Source: Vombatus ursinus
Taxonomy: Eukaryota > Chordata > Mammalia > Diprotodontia > Vombatidae
DNA: 64,000 nt
Direction: 5' to 3'
NCBI RefSeq assembly: GCF_900497805.2
Contig: NW_020954588.1
Location: 10,968,433 to 11,032,432, forward strand
Part shown: in pieces, positions 11,741 to 22,069 of the stretch
How positions within the stretch are numbered: position 1 is the first letter of the stretch
Layout: every line of letters begins with the position of its first letter
The notes under the pieces: generated by a model
What the model saw: only the letters and a program-made list of their open reading frames with translations
The model's database searches: none
What the model was told of the DNA's origin: nothing
Made by a program: the position numbers and the translations under genes

Positions 11741-12549
11741 AGCAGTGGCAGCCCAGGAAACTATGGAGCGCAGCAGAAATTACAGAACTGATTAGTAGTG
11801 AATCAAATTATCACATTTGGGCAACTTTGTCCAAGAACATATAGGAACTGATGAGTAGAAATATAGAAGGCATATGGTGAAAGTGAAAGGGTGGAGATTT
11901 AGTTGATTAAGTTATGATCTGTGATAGGACAAAGTAGGAAAGGGGCCTGAACCAGACATTTCCTAGGGATCTTGAATTCAAAAAGTCTTATTTATCTATT
12001 ATCAAGGTACTGTGAAGGTCTCAGAGAGTCAGTGGATATATAGCAAATGAAAATGCATTATTTTGATTTTTGTTTTTGCCCTTAGACATGTTTTCATTCA
12101 GAATTTACATCAATGTAAATTAATTGTTACGAGAAGAGCCTAGCAAGTTCATTAGTCAGCAAACATTAGGACTTATTTTCCAAGTAAAGAGATGACTGCC
12201 AAAGACAATACTAGTTTAGAATATAAACTGCAAAATCTTACAAATGTAACAAATGAATGTGAATAATATTTCTTCATAATGCAAAAAAGAAGTAGGATAA
12301 AAGTGGTATAAAAAATCTTGGGAAGATATTCAACTAAAGTTACCCTAAGGGCATTAAGGGATGGAAATGGGGGAAAAATGACAAACAGCTTTAAAAATGG
12401 AAAGCATCTGTTAGAACCATTACAAGAAAAACCTTTCTTCATCACAGATAGTTCAATCACCCCAATTGAATCCTAACATCACAGTGCTTGGGGTGCTTAC
12501 AGAAAAAGTAAGAATAGCACTATAGAGAACAAAAGACAGGGGAAAAAAA
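11741..12549. other. No gene recognised
   Basis: About 800 bp of AT-rich sequence. The antisense frame at 12173-12460 has hydrophobic stretches but no recognisable domain. Confidence 0.4.
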
Positions 12550-12687
12550 AGTCATGTTAAATCAATTGTATGTAGATGGGATTTTTGCTGGAAATGAAAC
12601 AATTGAGAGATCATTAAGGGACAAATTTCACAAACTAAAGGAGAGGAACATACCAGAGTTTTGGAAAATCAATTGCACCTTATTGAT

Positions 12688-12790
12688 TTTATATATACAC
12701 ACACATATATGTGTGTATGTATGTATGCATGTAATCATATATATGTATGTATGCACATATATGAGTGCATATATATATACATATCTATAA
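12688..12790. repeat. TA/TG/TATG microsatellite
   Basis: Alternating purine-pyrimidine run of TATATACACACA, TATGTGTGTATGTATG and similar. It lies inside the RTE LINE, just before the RT fingers. Confidence 0.9.
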
Positions 12791-13296
12791 TCAATCACTA
12801 CTAATCTATGCTTCTTCCATCTATACAAAATCTTTATGAGGATCATTAATATGTGAATCATCAAAGAGTATTATAAGGAACAAGCAGCCTTTTACAAACA
12901 ATATTTAATAGATTGCTTCTCACAATTGATTGAAAGATGTAAAAAACATGAAATCACATTGAGCTTATTGTTGTCCATAAAATGATCTTTCAACTAGGTA
13001 AATCAGCATGCACCTTTATATGACAAGGTGCCCCCCATACGTATAACAAGATAATTCAGGATTCATTGGAGGATGCAATAACAGAAATAATCCCGTTTAC
13101 TTATCAGAGGATAATAAGCATCAGAGAAAGAATAAAAGAGGGAGATATATGCTCACCAATAGCACTTGCCATTCTAATGGAGAAGATTCAGCACAAAATT
13201 CAGGTCAAGGAGCAACTCACTGTAGATATTGAGGTTGTGTTTGTAGATGATAGTGTTTTAATTGCATCCAACTGCAAGATATTTTGATGACTCCTG

Positions 13297-13367
13297 GAAG
13301 AGATCTTCAAGCACGTAAAGAGTTTTAGTCTAGAAGAGTTCTTTAAGCATGTAAAGAGTTTTGGTCT
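13297..13367 (+). repeat. In-frame tandem duplication inside the RTE ORF
   Basis: Two 35-bp units (13297-13331 and 13333-13367) are spaced by 36 bases, i.e. 12 codons. They translate to EEIFKHVKSFSL and EEFFKHVKSFGL. The first unit has drifted from the second at about five positions. Confidence 0.8.
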
Positions 13368-13444
13368 GTCTATACACACATGAAAGACCAAGTGGATGAA
13401 GAATATCCAAATTAAAATATGCATTTGAATGGATACCCTCTAGA

Positions 13445-13659
13445 GCAAAAGGTCTGGTGTCCACAGATCTCTAAAATATTTGTGGACAGATTTCAAGGAG
13501 TTGGTAGCCTTAGATGTGGAATAAAATACATGTTTACTTGCACTAACCTCTAACTGAAATTTAGCTTTTTCTTTAATTATTTACAAACATTAGACTGAGA
13601 GAGGGACTATAGAGTACCCTAGACTGCCAAAGGAGTTCACATGCAAAGGCGTGTGTGCT

Positions 13660-13708
<49 letters not shown>

Positions 13709-13740
13709 ATTTAACAATCTCTGTTCCAAAACTTTTCTGA
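13445..13740. mobile_element. hAT-type MITE, family C, inside the RTE LINE
   Basis: ACTAACCTCTAACTGAAATT and AGACTGCCAAAGGAGTTCAC are blocks I recall from a therian hAT MITE whose ends read like GGTTCTTAACC. The left flank is CTCTAGAG, a Charlie-like target site. A (CA)n run has expanded inside the element. It separates two consecutive parts of the RTE ORF, so it inserted after the LINE. Confidence 0.6.
13662..13710. repeat. (CA)n microsatellite
   Basis: About 20 CA units inside the family C MITE. Confidence 0.95.
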
Positions 13741-13938
13741 CAGTATGTATACCTAGGAGAGATAATACAGATGAATCATAAACTGAACCCACAGTGGAAA
13801 AGGAGGAAAAAGGACAGGATTACTTTGGGAAAATTGAAAAACATTCTTCCTAACCCCAAATTTCCCAAAATAGCAAAGGTTCATATTTTCAATAGAAACA
13901 TTTTTCTAATATTGATGTTAAGCAATAAGAACTAGATA

Positions 13939-14097
13939 GAGGTGTCAAACTTACCCATAGGCTATGCCCAGTGCAACTAGAGCCAGATTAAAATGTGGGG
14001 AGATAATTAAGAAAATAAATAAAAACGTTATGTTAATTTGTGGTTTGTAAGCCAAATATGGACCACAAGGATCTGTTTCTATTTATTTTTTTTGACA
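13939..14097. mobile_element. hAT-type MITE, family B (copy 1), inside the RTE LINE
   Basis: It starts GAGGTGTCAAAC and ends with the inverse TTTGACA. Inside are CCAGATTAAAATGTG and a block with AATAAATAAAAAC and TTAATTTGTGGTTTG. Other copies lie at 27364-27552 and 36750-36885. RTE coding sequence is found on both sides. Confidence 0.75.
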
Positions 14098-14480
14098 AGA
14101 TGACCTAGAATACACCACTGCTTCTAAAGAAATAAAGATTAAAATCATGCAGAGGGCAATAGAGCAGTGCTTGTGGGGTGTGATCAGGGTGCAAGCTATA
14201 ACTAATGAGCAACAACAAAAAAGAACAGAAATAAAGGAAGACATCAAAGAATCTATGAAAGAAAAGGGGGTCAGGTCATATGGTAAGAACAAAGGAAGAC
14301 AGAAAAATGGTCAAAGCATTCCACTGGTTTCCTGTCAACATCAAGAGAAATGGAGAATTGCCTATAGCATGTTGGGTAGAGCCCTTATGGGAGGACATGA
14401 GCAAGAGTAGCACAGAATGGGTAGGCATGCATGGATTCTAATCAACTTATTGGAGTAATGAGACTAGTGAAATCACAGAT

Positions 14481-14886
14481 CTATTTGAGCATTTAATTAA
14501 TTAAAATGGGAACAATAATGCTTACATTTTGTACTTCTCTAGATCATTGTGTACAAAATAATGTTCTGTAGAAATGTGAGAATAGTGAGTAACTTAAAGA
14601 ATGAGCATAAATATTACTCAAATAGCCTCGCTGCTTGGGGCAGTTTATGTTATAGGCAATAAGTAGAAAGTAGATATTTTCCAAAATGATTGCTTAAACA
14701 GGAATTTAAACTTAGACCACTGATATTCCTCAATATATCCAAGTAAATGTGGTGCATTTAAAATGCACAATGCTTTTATTTTTCTTCTTTATGTTTTAAT
14801 TATCAGATAAGATACGGAACGGAAGTATTTTAAAAGGCGTAATGTATTGACTTTAATGAAATATTGCTACTCCATAAAACCCAGTT
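14481..14886. other. No gene recognised
   Basis: About 400 bp, AT-rich. The first part may be the untranslated 3' end of the RTE LINE. Confidence 0.4.
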
Positions 14887-15110
14887 GCCTAGAGTCATTG
14901 TTATTCACTCATTTCAGTCATGTCCAACTCTTCATGACCTCATTGGTTTGCCATTTCCTTCTCCAGTTCATTTTGCAGATGACAAAACTAAGGGAAACAG
15001 GGTTAAGTGGCTTGCTGATAACTTACATGACTTGCCTAGGGTCACAGAGTCAGTAAGTATCAGAGGCTGTGTACTTCAACCTTCCTGGCTCCAAAGCTTA
15101 TTTACTGTCC
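14887..15110 (-). mobile_element. MAR1-type SINE with RTE-like tail, antisense
   Basis: TCATTTCAGTCATGTCCAAC and TCTTCATGACCTCATTGG are the antisense RTE-like tail. CATTTCCTTCTCCAGTTCAT, GACTTGCCTAGGGTCACAG and TTCCTGGCTCC then lead back to the tRNA-like head. Copies at 27035-27275 and 36505-36735 have the same layout. Confidence 0.8.
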
Positions 15111-15334
15111 ACTACAAAATGCTGCTAACATTAAAAACCTTCACAAAGTGTTATCAGTTGATATGGCCCTAATATTCTCTCTGAATGCAGTTTCTAGTCT
15201 GTGATGTTTTGCAAACAAAAACTATTCTTTTCCATTTCAAGTTATTTGGAAGGAAAGACTTTAAAACTTTACATTAATACATATTTCAATGTGGTATGGC
15301 ACTCAGTAGCATATAAATATAGATGATGATGGTG

Positions 15335-15455
15335 ATGATGATAGTTAGCATTTATATGGTACCTAATATGTGCCAAGTACTGTGCTAAAACGTTATTTCA
15401 TTTGATCCTCATAACAAAATTGGGAGGTGTTACATTATTTCTATTTTACAATTTG
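15335..15455 (-). mobile_element. MIR-like SINE 3' half, antisense
   Basis: AGTTAGCATTTATATGGTACC, ATGTGCCAAGTACTGTGCTA and TTTCATTTGATCCTCATAAC are the antisense MIR tail. A (GAT)n run at 15321-15342 borders it. Confidence 0.75.
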
Positions 15456-15559
15456 CATCAACTTGTACGTCATCCCTTTGTCACATATCAGGACCTACAT
15501 GTCAACCTCTCTTCATTGATTTTTCAACCCTTTCTCCTGTATACAGAAGAAGAGAATGA

Positions 15560-15790
15560 CAGAATATCAAAGGAAGATGGGACTTCAATGATCATCTAGT
15601 CCAATCTGTACCTCCCCCCCAAAATTTTTTCCTTGGTACAATACCTAAAAGTTGCTCTTCTGCTCTTTGCTTGAAATCCACTAATGAGAAGGAATTCACT
15701 ACAGCTCATTTCACTCTGGGATATCTCTCATTTTTAGTAAGTTTCTAATTATAACAATACTAAATTTACCTCTATTAAATTTCTGTCAAT
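15560..15790 (-). mobile_element. CR1/L3 LINE 3' end, antisense
   Basis: ATGATCATCTAGTCCAATC, TGCTTGAAATCCACTAATGA, GGAATTCACTACAGCTCAT and AATTTACCTCTATTAAATTT follow the antisense CR1/L3 3' end. The same region occurs at 18400-18715 and 30185-30500. Confidence 0.7.
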
Positions 15791-16635
15791 TCAATATAAG
15801 CTGCAGAGAATGTGTTGATTTGCATTTATAAAAGGAGCTTCCTTATCTGAAAATTCCCAATATCAATGAAGTCATGGATCCATTTCCTATCCCTCATTTT
15901 GGCTTGATCTAAATTGTTTTGATGCTTTGATGACAAAATGCTTTGATGTTGGGTTGGTTTGTTTTAAACAACAGAAACCATTCTAACATAAGCATAGTAA
16001 TAAGTAAGGTAACATCTTACATTTCATTGACAAATTCACCCACATAGGAGACTTGTCCTAGGTTGGATCAACAGAGTTGGCTTCTTTAATTTTTCCTTTA
16101 CTAAGGAATGTCAGAGCCCAGATAAAACTATATTGAATTTATTAGCTCTACTCCAAGGAGATATTACAGAGATTTGGCTACTGGAAACAACTCAAGTGAA
16201 AATTCCATCTCAGTTTTGCTACTCTATTATACTACTGGGTCCTAACTATTATCAATAATGCTAATTGGGATAAGATGGCTGCCTTACCAATAGCCACTAT
16301 ATTCCCCCCCTTAAAAATTAAAAAAAACACACTTAAAATCCCTTCATTATTTATTTGACTTTTTTTTTCTCATCAAATAGGCTTGCCACTAAATACCTCT
16401 TATATTGACTTCTAAAGAGAACTCACTGTTTCCCATTGTTTATATTTTACCTTGGGATGTCTGTCATTGTTAAGCACAGACATACTACAAATGTTTTAAA
16501 CTCAGTTGAAAGCAATAACATACATCCCTCTAGAGGACACTTTTATAATTCTTGATGTAAGAAACCAAGCTTGATTTTTGTTGTTTTCCACTACCCAGCT
16601 ATAAAAGGAGAAGCTTAATAAACTCAATTAAAATC
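15791..16635. other. No gene recognised
   Basis: About 850 bp of AT-rich sequence without a nameable repeat or gene. Confidence 0.4.
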
Positions 16636-16639
16636 CACC

Positions 16640-16725
16640 CTCAGATCAAACACTTGACACTTACTAGCTGTGTGCCCCTGGGCAAGTCACTTAACCCCAA
16701 TTGCCTAAAAAAATAAAAGAAAACT
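16640..16725 (+). mobile_element. WSINE-like SINE, 3' half
   Basis: ACACTTACTAGCTGTGTGCC, CCTGGGCAAGTCACTTAACC and CAATTGCCTAAAAAAATAAAA correspond to the 3' half of the SINE seen whole at 61497-61650. Confidence 0.8.
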
Positions 16726-17325
16726 CAATAAATATCCTGCATATATACAGGATTTTAGGACTTTGTAAAACAAAAGTGATAGATAGAGGAATCTATATCC
16801 ATTTGCAGATTTGTGAATTCTGTGTAACATTTAAAACCTTTCGAGCAGATTTAAAAATAATCATAAAAGTACAGTAAGAAAAATTTTCACTAAAATCATT
16901 ACAACAAATTGCTTACTTTATAATAAGGCAATTTAAGGCTTATGGATAATCTAATAGCCAATATATTTAAAATAGAAGTTTAAATGCCCAGGCTGACAAG
17001 TGTTTGATTCAAGGTAAGCAGCCCTACCATTCAAGAATGATTTAATAATGATTTCCAATTTTATAAGTCAAGATTTAATTATGTAACTGATTTCAAGTTA
17101 TATTTTTATGACCACCCTAAGGACATGGATGAATAGGAATATAAAACGTATATAAGATGGTCAGATACATCCCTCTTAGCACTCAGGAGTGCAAAGCAGG
17201 TGAAATGCCCTTCATTTCCCTTTCTATGTTGACTTAGTCACATAGGTTTCACCTGTATCTAATGCATAGCTAGTTTTTGTTGTACATGCATCATACTTTG
17301 ACCCATTTAAAAAGATAGGGTGAAG
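16726..17325. other. No gene recognised
   Basis: About 600 bp, AT-rich, with no gene or nameable repeat. Confidence 0.4.
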
Positions 17326-17329
17326 GGAG

Positions 17330-17525
17330 AGACAGAATGACAGAGAGACAGAGAGAGACACACACACACAGAGGTATTTCAGTAGCAAATCGGTTAATTA
17401 CACCTTGGGTTGAATATATATACACATATACACATACATATCTACCTATATCTATATACATATGTATCTATATCTATCTAGATGTAGACATAGACATAGA
17501 CATAGATATAGATATAGATATATAC
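17330..17525. repeat. GA/CA then TA/GATA-type microsatellite
   Basis: GACAGAGAGACAGAGAGAG and (CA)n at 17330-17372, then TATACACATATACACATAC and a hexamer run TAGACATAGACATAGA changing to GATATA by 17525. The open frame across it reads DIDIDIDID and is an artefact of the repeat. Confidence 0.9.
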
Positions 17526-17927
17526 AAGGCAGAGAAATATAAACTGGAAAAGAAAGATTTTTGCCAGTCATGATTATAAAACTCCTTAGCAATGTCAGTA
17601 CATTGCGGTGCCCAGTTAAGTAATTTATAACACCTCTAATCCTTTCCTTAAATTAAAATGAGAGGCTCCGAAAGAAACCTTCAGAGGTCACATGGGTTAA
17701 ACTTCTGCCCACCTCCAAGGCAATAAGGGCCCCTACCCATGATTGTGCCAGTTAAAATTCTAAAGCTCTTTGTAGGAGTTTCTTCAGAAGTGTCAAAACA
17801 CCAGCCATCAAGAAGCTTGTCTTCATGGTAATCTAATATAAATCCTTTCCACCACAGCCTAAACTAATTTCATTTTGTGCTTCCTGTATAACATTAGGTG
17901 TCAATTAGACCTTATCCTATCTTAGAC
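17526..17927. other. No gene recognised
   Basis: About 400 bp without gene or nameable repeat. Confidence 0.4.
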
Positions 17928-18190
17928 GCAGCTAGGTGGCTCACTGGATAGAGTGCAAGTCCTGAAGTCAGGAAGACCTAAATTCAAATGCAGCCTTAGA
18001 TACTTAGCTATGCAATCCAGGTCAAGTCAGTTAATCTCTATTTGCCTCAGTTTCTTCAACTCTAAAATGAAGACAATAATAACAACTTCCACCCCAGGGT
18101 TATTTTGAAGATCAAGTGAGATAACAATTTTTAAAGCACTTGAAATGTAGTAGACACTGTATAAATGTTGGTTATCATTATTAGCCTATA
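17928..18190 (+). mobile_element. tRNA-derived CORE-SINE, near full length
   Basis: Head GCAGCTAGGTGGCTCACTGG, then GAAGTCAGGAAGACC, a degenerate core, TTTGCCTCAGTTTCTTC, AATGAAGACAATAATAAC and a MIR tail ending TAAATGTTGGTTATCATTAT. A further tail scrap (CAAAGTGCTCCGCAAACCTT) lies at 18240-18260. Confidence 0.85.
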
Positions 18191-18399
18191 CTGAACAAGA
18201 CTCTACAATTGTGAATATTTTATAAGTGAGATCATGTATGCAAAGTGCTCCGCAAACCTTAAAGTGGTTCAAAAATACCAGATCATTATTTGTGCTATTG
18301 CTAATGAGGATAAGGATGAGGATGAGGATGAGACTTTTCTGACATTTCTACACAAACTTCTTCCTCTCTATCTTCCAACTCTTTCCACTAACCACATAA

Positions 18400-18715
18400 A
18401 GAATCATAAAATCACAGAATTTCAGAGGAAGAAATAAACTTAGTGGACAGATAGTCCAGTCCATACCTATAAAATATTTTTCTTTGCAACATACATAACA
18501 TCATCTGGTTTTTCCTTGAAAACTGCCAAAGGGAAAGAACTCACTCCCTTAGGCATCCCATTCCACATTTGGATACCTCTAATTGTTAGGAAGCTTTTCA
18601 TTATAGCAAGCCCAAATTTATCTCTTTGAAATTTCTGTCAATTCAGTTATTGAATACCTACTATGTGATTTGCACTGTTTTCCTAGTTCTGCCTCAACAA
18701 AAGATTTACTCTGTT
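18400..18715 (-). mobile_element. CR1/L3 LINE 3' end, antisense
   Basis: AATCACAGAATTTCAGAGGA, CTTGAAAACTGCCAAAGG, GAACTCACTCCCTTAGGC, CATTTGGATACCTCTAATTG and TTAGGAAGCTTTTCATTATA are the antisense CR1/L3 end. A short piece resembling an L2 tail (ACCTACTATGTGATTTGCAC) interrupts it at 18650-18690. Confidence 0.8.
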
Positions 18716-19745
18716 ACATCTTTGTGGCATGGAGGTTACACGGGCTGCTGACAGCCTATGTGAGTAGAGCACAAACTTCTTGGCAAGGCCTGACAATCTA
18801 GAAAGACTTCTTTAGCCAGTAGGTTATTTTGCTAGCCACTCTACAATCCTATTCAGGAAAGTTAGGTGTCATAGGGGATGGATTGCTGTACTTGGAGTCA
18901 AAAAGATGACAGATATTCCCACAATCATTACTTTTTTTGTTCATGGCAGTTCCATCAGTAAGAGGGACTGCCAAATATATCCCTCCTCAGGTAATGGTGT
19001 TTTTCTATTCATCCTCAGGTGGATGAAAAATAAACCCAGCAGTTGGCCCCAGAAAGGTTAAACCTACTATTACCATACTTCCCTACTGCCCCAAAAGGCA
19101 GGAAATTATAAGTAATGTTGCCTCACAAAACTGTGAAAAATGGTTGAGGATGAAATAAATTTTTAAAGTGAATGGCATGAGAACCAAGTAATATACCAAA
19201 AAAAAAATGAGCATTTAAAAACTAAATTGGAAATAAAAAAGAAAAACAGTAAAAATGTTGCCAATATATCTATATTGAACTTTTATTGAAACCAACACAT
19301 AATACTACACAATTGTAATACTATACAACCCAATGTATTTATTGGAAGAAATAAAAATGACACTCACAAAGCTGAAATTTTGAAGGATGAATGGAGCATA
19401 TTTAACAAAAAAAGAAGAAACCCATGCTGAAGATGACACAAATTTGAAAATATTGCAGTATCCGAATTAATGGTACTTCAAAGAGGGAAAAATACAAGTA
19501 AATGAGGATAGGGGAATTAAAAAAACAGATAACCCAGGGGAGGACACTGTTACAAATACTTTTAAATTCATGGAACAAGATTAGGAAATATAAGAATCCA
19601 ATTTTATATGACTCAGAAGTTTCATAATGGCAATGCTTTCTTCAGTAAAAAGTTAGCATATTCTAGAACGACCATGTATCAAAAGCTATTCTCACCCCAT
19701 TCCCACCCTCCATGATGAAATTGACTATATTTTTTAAGACAATAA
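18716..19745. other. No gene recognised
   Basis: About 1 kb, AT-rich. No gene or clear repeat. The last part may be a more decayed portion of the following RTE LINE. Confidence 0.35.
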
Positions 19746-19749
19746 ATGA

Positions 19750-20843
19750 CCAGTTACTCATGTAGAAGACATTTCTACAAAAGAAATAAAATAAAATGAT
19801 AAGAAAACATCAACAACTACCAATACTTACTCCTATTTTCTTATTTCTATAAAACCTTTATGAGATTTATCTACCCATGTATTAAGCGTAACTTTGAGTG
19901 GAAAAAAAATGAGAAAAGAATATGTAGACTTAAAGGCTTTTATAGCATGGAGTCTCTCCCAACCCTATGTTAAGATCATAGAAGATTCCTTAATACGTGC
20001 TACCAAAAATAACCCTACAATGATACTCTCATTCATATTTAGTGAGGCATAAAAGAAAAGGCCACATGTTCACCAGGGACATATGTTCACCATGACAAAG
20101 TTCATCATTGTCATAAAGGATATCATGCCTAGAGTCCAAGTGGAATAAAGTATGCTCTTGCTCATGGATGACAAGTAGCTGATTGCATCATGTCAGAGCA
20201 TCGGCAGACCTCCTCAGAGAGATCCGTGACAATTCAAAACATATGTGTCAGAATCCACACAAGACAAGAAAAACAAAGAAATGAAAAAAATGTCTATTTC
20301 CCAGACCCACAGATGTCTGGGCACTCAGCTGAGTGAGCCCATTGAAGCAGCCTCTCCTCCACTTTGTCTCTGTGAATGATACCCTGAGTAAGCTGGATTG
20401 ACGTTTAAGATAGACCATGATCAAGACCAACAATTTAATAGGAGTAAGAGAACAAGATGTTATGTATTTAGAAAATAGTGCAGTTTTTCTTTACTTTTTT
20501 TTTGGAGGGGGGCAATAATCCCAATATGTTCTCTGACTAAGGCAAAAATATCTTTTTGATGCCAATATTCTCCTATTGATGGACGCAAATCATGAACTAC
20601 CACAGTTTCTAAGATTTCAGAATTGCAGATGATCCAAAAAGCAATGGGTAAATACGCAAGGGTTGAATAGGCTGCAGCATAGAGCCAACAGTGATTTATG
20701 CAAGACAATAGGTTTGTGAGATATTATCTGAGAAATGTATGTGCAACAAAGGAGGTCGGCCAGTGAGAACAAAAGCTGACAGTAGGACAGTCCAAGTGTT
20801 ACACTGGTTACACTGGTACCCATAACATGTTGAAAGGCTTCCA
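19750..20843 (+). mobile_element. RTE-clade LINE fragment
   Basis: Translated pieces in order: FYKTFMRFIYPCIKRNFEW (RT start, RTE LLSxIYKxFxRI...IKR), QPYVKIIEDSLIRATKNN (RTE PEPYVKIIEDSLxxATT), FIIVIKDIMPRVQVE (LFTxVIEDIMRRVQVE) and LLMDDK with LIAS (the YADD block). Near 20760-20840 a C-terminal piece has RTKAD, VLHWLHWYP. Stops are frequent and the region between fingers and palm is deleted, so it is dead. The right end abuts the L1 at 20845. Part of it (20162-20319) reappears inverted inside that L1. Confidence 0.75.
20162..20319 (+). repeat. Inverted repeat 2, left arm (in RTE)
   Basis: This 158-bp stretch of the RTE LINE matches 21583-21738 on the opposite strand. By eye there are about ten mismatches and a 2-bp length difference, roughly 93% identity. 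It is the likely source copy because RTE sequence continues on both sides. Confidence 0.9.
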
Positions 20844-20844
20844 G

Positions 20845-22060
20845 TGATAAACTCACCCATTAAACAGAAGCAAATGGCACAATGGATTAGAAACCAGAAT
20901 CCAACATGTTTTTTGCAAGAAACACACTTGAAACAGAAAGATATACACAAAGTAAACATAAGGGACTGCAGCAAAAAAGGGAGTGGGGGGGACAACTGTG
21001 CTTCAGTTGAGGTAAAAAAGGCAAGCATAAAATCAAAACAACTCTAAGGTATTGTATCACACCTATCAGATAGACTAACATGACAAAACAGGAAAATTAT
21101 AATTGTTGGACACTAATGCATTGTTGGTGGAGTTGTGAAATGATCCAACCATTCTGGAGAGTAATTTGCAGCTATGCGCAAAGGGCTATAAAACCGTGCA
21201 TACCCTTTGACTCAGTAACACCACATCTAGGTCTGTATCTTAAAGAAATAATAAAAATGGGAAAAAGGACCCACATGTACAAAAATATTTATAGCAACTC
21301 TTGTTGTGGTGGTCAAAAATTGGAAATTGTGGCGATGGCCATCAACTGGGGAATGGCTGAACAAATTGTGGTATATGAATGTAATGGAAAACTATCGTTC
21401 CATAAGAAATGATGAGCAGGTGGACTTCAGAAAAATCTGGAAAGACTTACATGAACTGATGCTGAGTGAAGTGAGCAGAACCAGAACCTTGTACAAAGTA
21501 ACAGCCACAGTGTGCGATGACCAACGTTGAAAGGCTTAACTCTTCTCAGCAATACAAGGATCTAAGACAACTCCAAAGGACTCAGACATCTGTAAGTATG
21601 GGAAATAGACATTTTTCATTTCTTTGTTTTTCTTGTCTTCTGTGGATTCTGACACATATCTTTTGAGTTGTCATGGATCTCTCTGAGGAGATCTGCTGAT
21701 GCTCTGACATGATGCAATCAACTACTTGTCATCCATGATGGAAAACACTACCCATGTTCAGAGAAAGAAACATGGAATCTGAATGCAGATTGAAGCATAC
21801 TAGTTTCTTTCTTTCTTTTGTTTCTTTCTTTGTTTTCTTTTCTTTTTTTTATTTCTTCTTTCCTGTGGTTTTTCCTTTTGGTTCTAATTCTTATTTACAA
21901 CATGACTAATGTAAAAATATGTTTAATATGATTGTACATGTATAGCCTATATCAGATTGCATGCCATCTTGGGGAGGGAGGAGTGGAAGGAAGGGGAGAA
22001 AATTTAAGAACTCAAAATCTTATAGAAGTGAATGTTGAAAATTAAAAGCAAATAAATATT
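20845..22060 (+). mobile_element. L1 LINE, internally deleted, with an inserted RTE piece
   Basis: The 5' part (20845-20985) is ORF2 endonuclease: QMAQWIRNQNPTCFLQETHL matches the L1 ADWIxKQDPTICCLQETH motif. The element then jumps at about 20990-21030 to the C-terminal region (TLMHCWWSCEMIQPFWR at 21112-21165) and 3' UTR, ending in an A-rich tail near 22060. The whole RT domain is missing. Inside the 3' UTR, between AAAGGACTCA and TGATGGAAAAC, 156 bp of inverted RTE sequence interrupt the element. The L1 at 24548 lacks that insert. Confidence 0.85.
21583..21738 (-). repeat. Inverted repeat 2, right arm (insert in L1)
   Basis: Starts CAGACATCTGTAAGTATGGG and ends CTTGTCATCCATGA, the reverse complement of RTE sequence at 20162-20319. 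The breakpoints share 2-3 bases (CA; TGA) with the interrupted L1. Confidence 0.9.
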
Positions 22061-22069
22061 TTTAAAAGG

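Larger units (their letters stand above)
12550..14480 (+). mobile_element. RTE-clade LINE, decayed, interrupted by MITEs
   Basis: Pieces of one RTE ORF appear in order. 12554-12700 reads TIERSLRDKFHKLKERNIPE followed by FWK, the linker before the RT. 12800-12990 is RT fingers, with LIERCKKHE. 13066-13287 is the palm, with an ERIKEGDICSPIALAILMEK block and VVFVDDSVLIAS, where FVDD stands in for the catalytic F/YADD. 13746-13940 reads YVYLGEIIQMNHKLNPQWKR, and 14100-14440 holds the C-terminus (AIEQCLWGV, GGHEQEWHRMGRHAW-like). Stops and frame changes separate the pieces, so it is dead. It is interrupted by a TA/TG microsatellite (12688), a hAT MITE at 13445-13740 and another at 13939-14097. The 5' endonuclease part is missing. 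Confidence 0.85.

Noticed and set aside
17337-17573. Frame with alternating Asp-Ile repeat
   Set aside because: Translation of a GATATA-type microsatellite.
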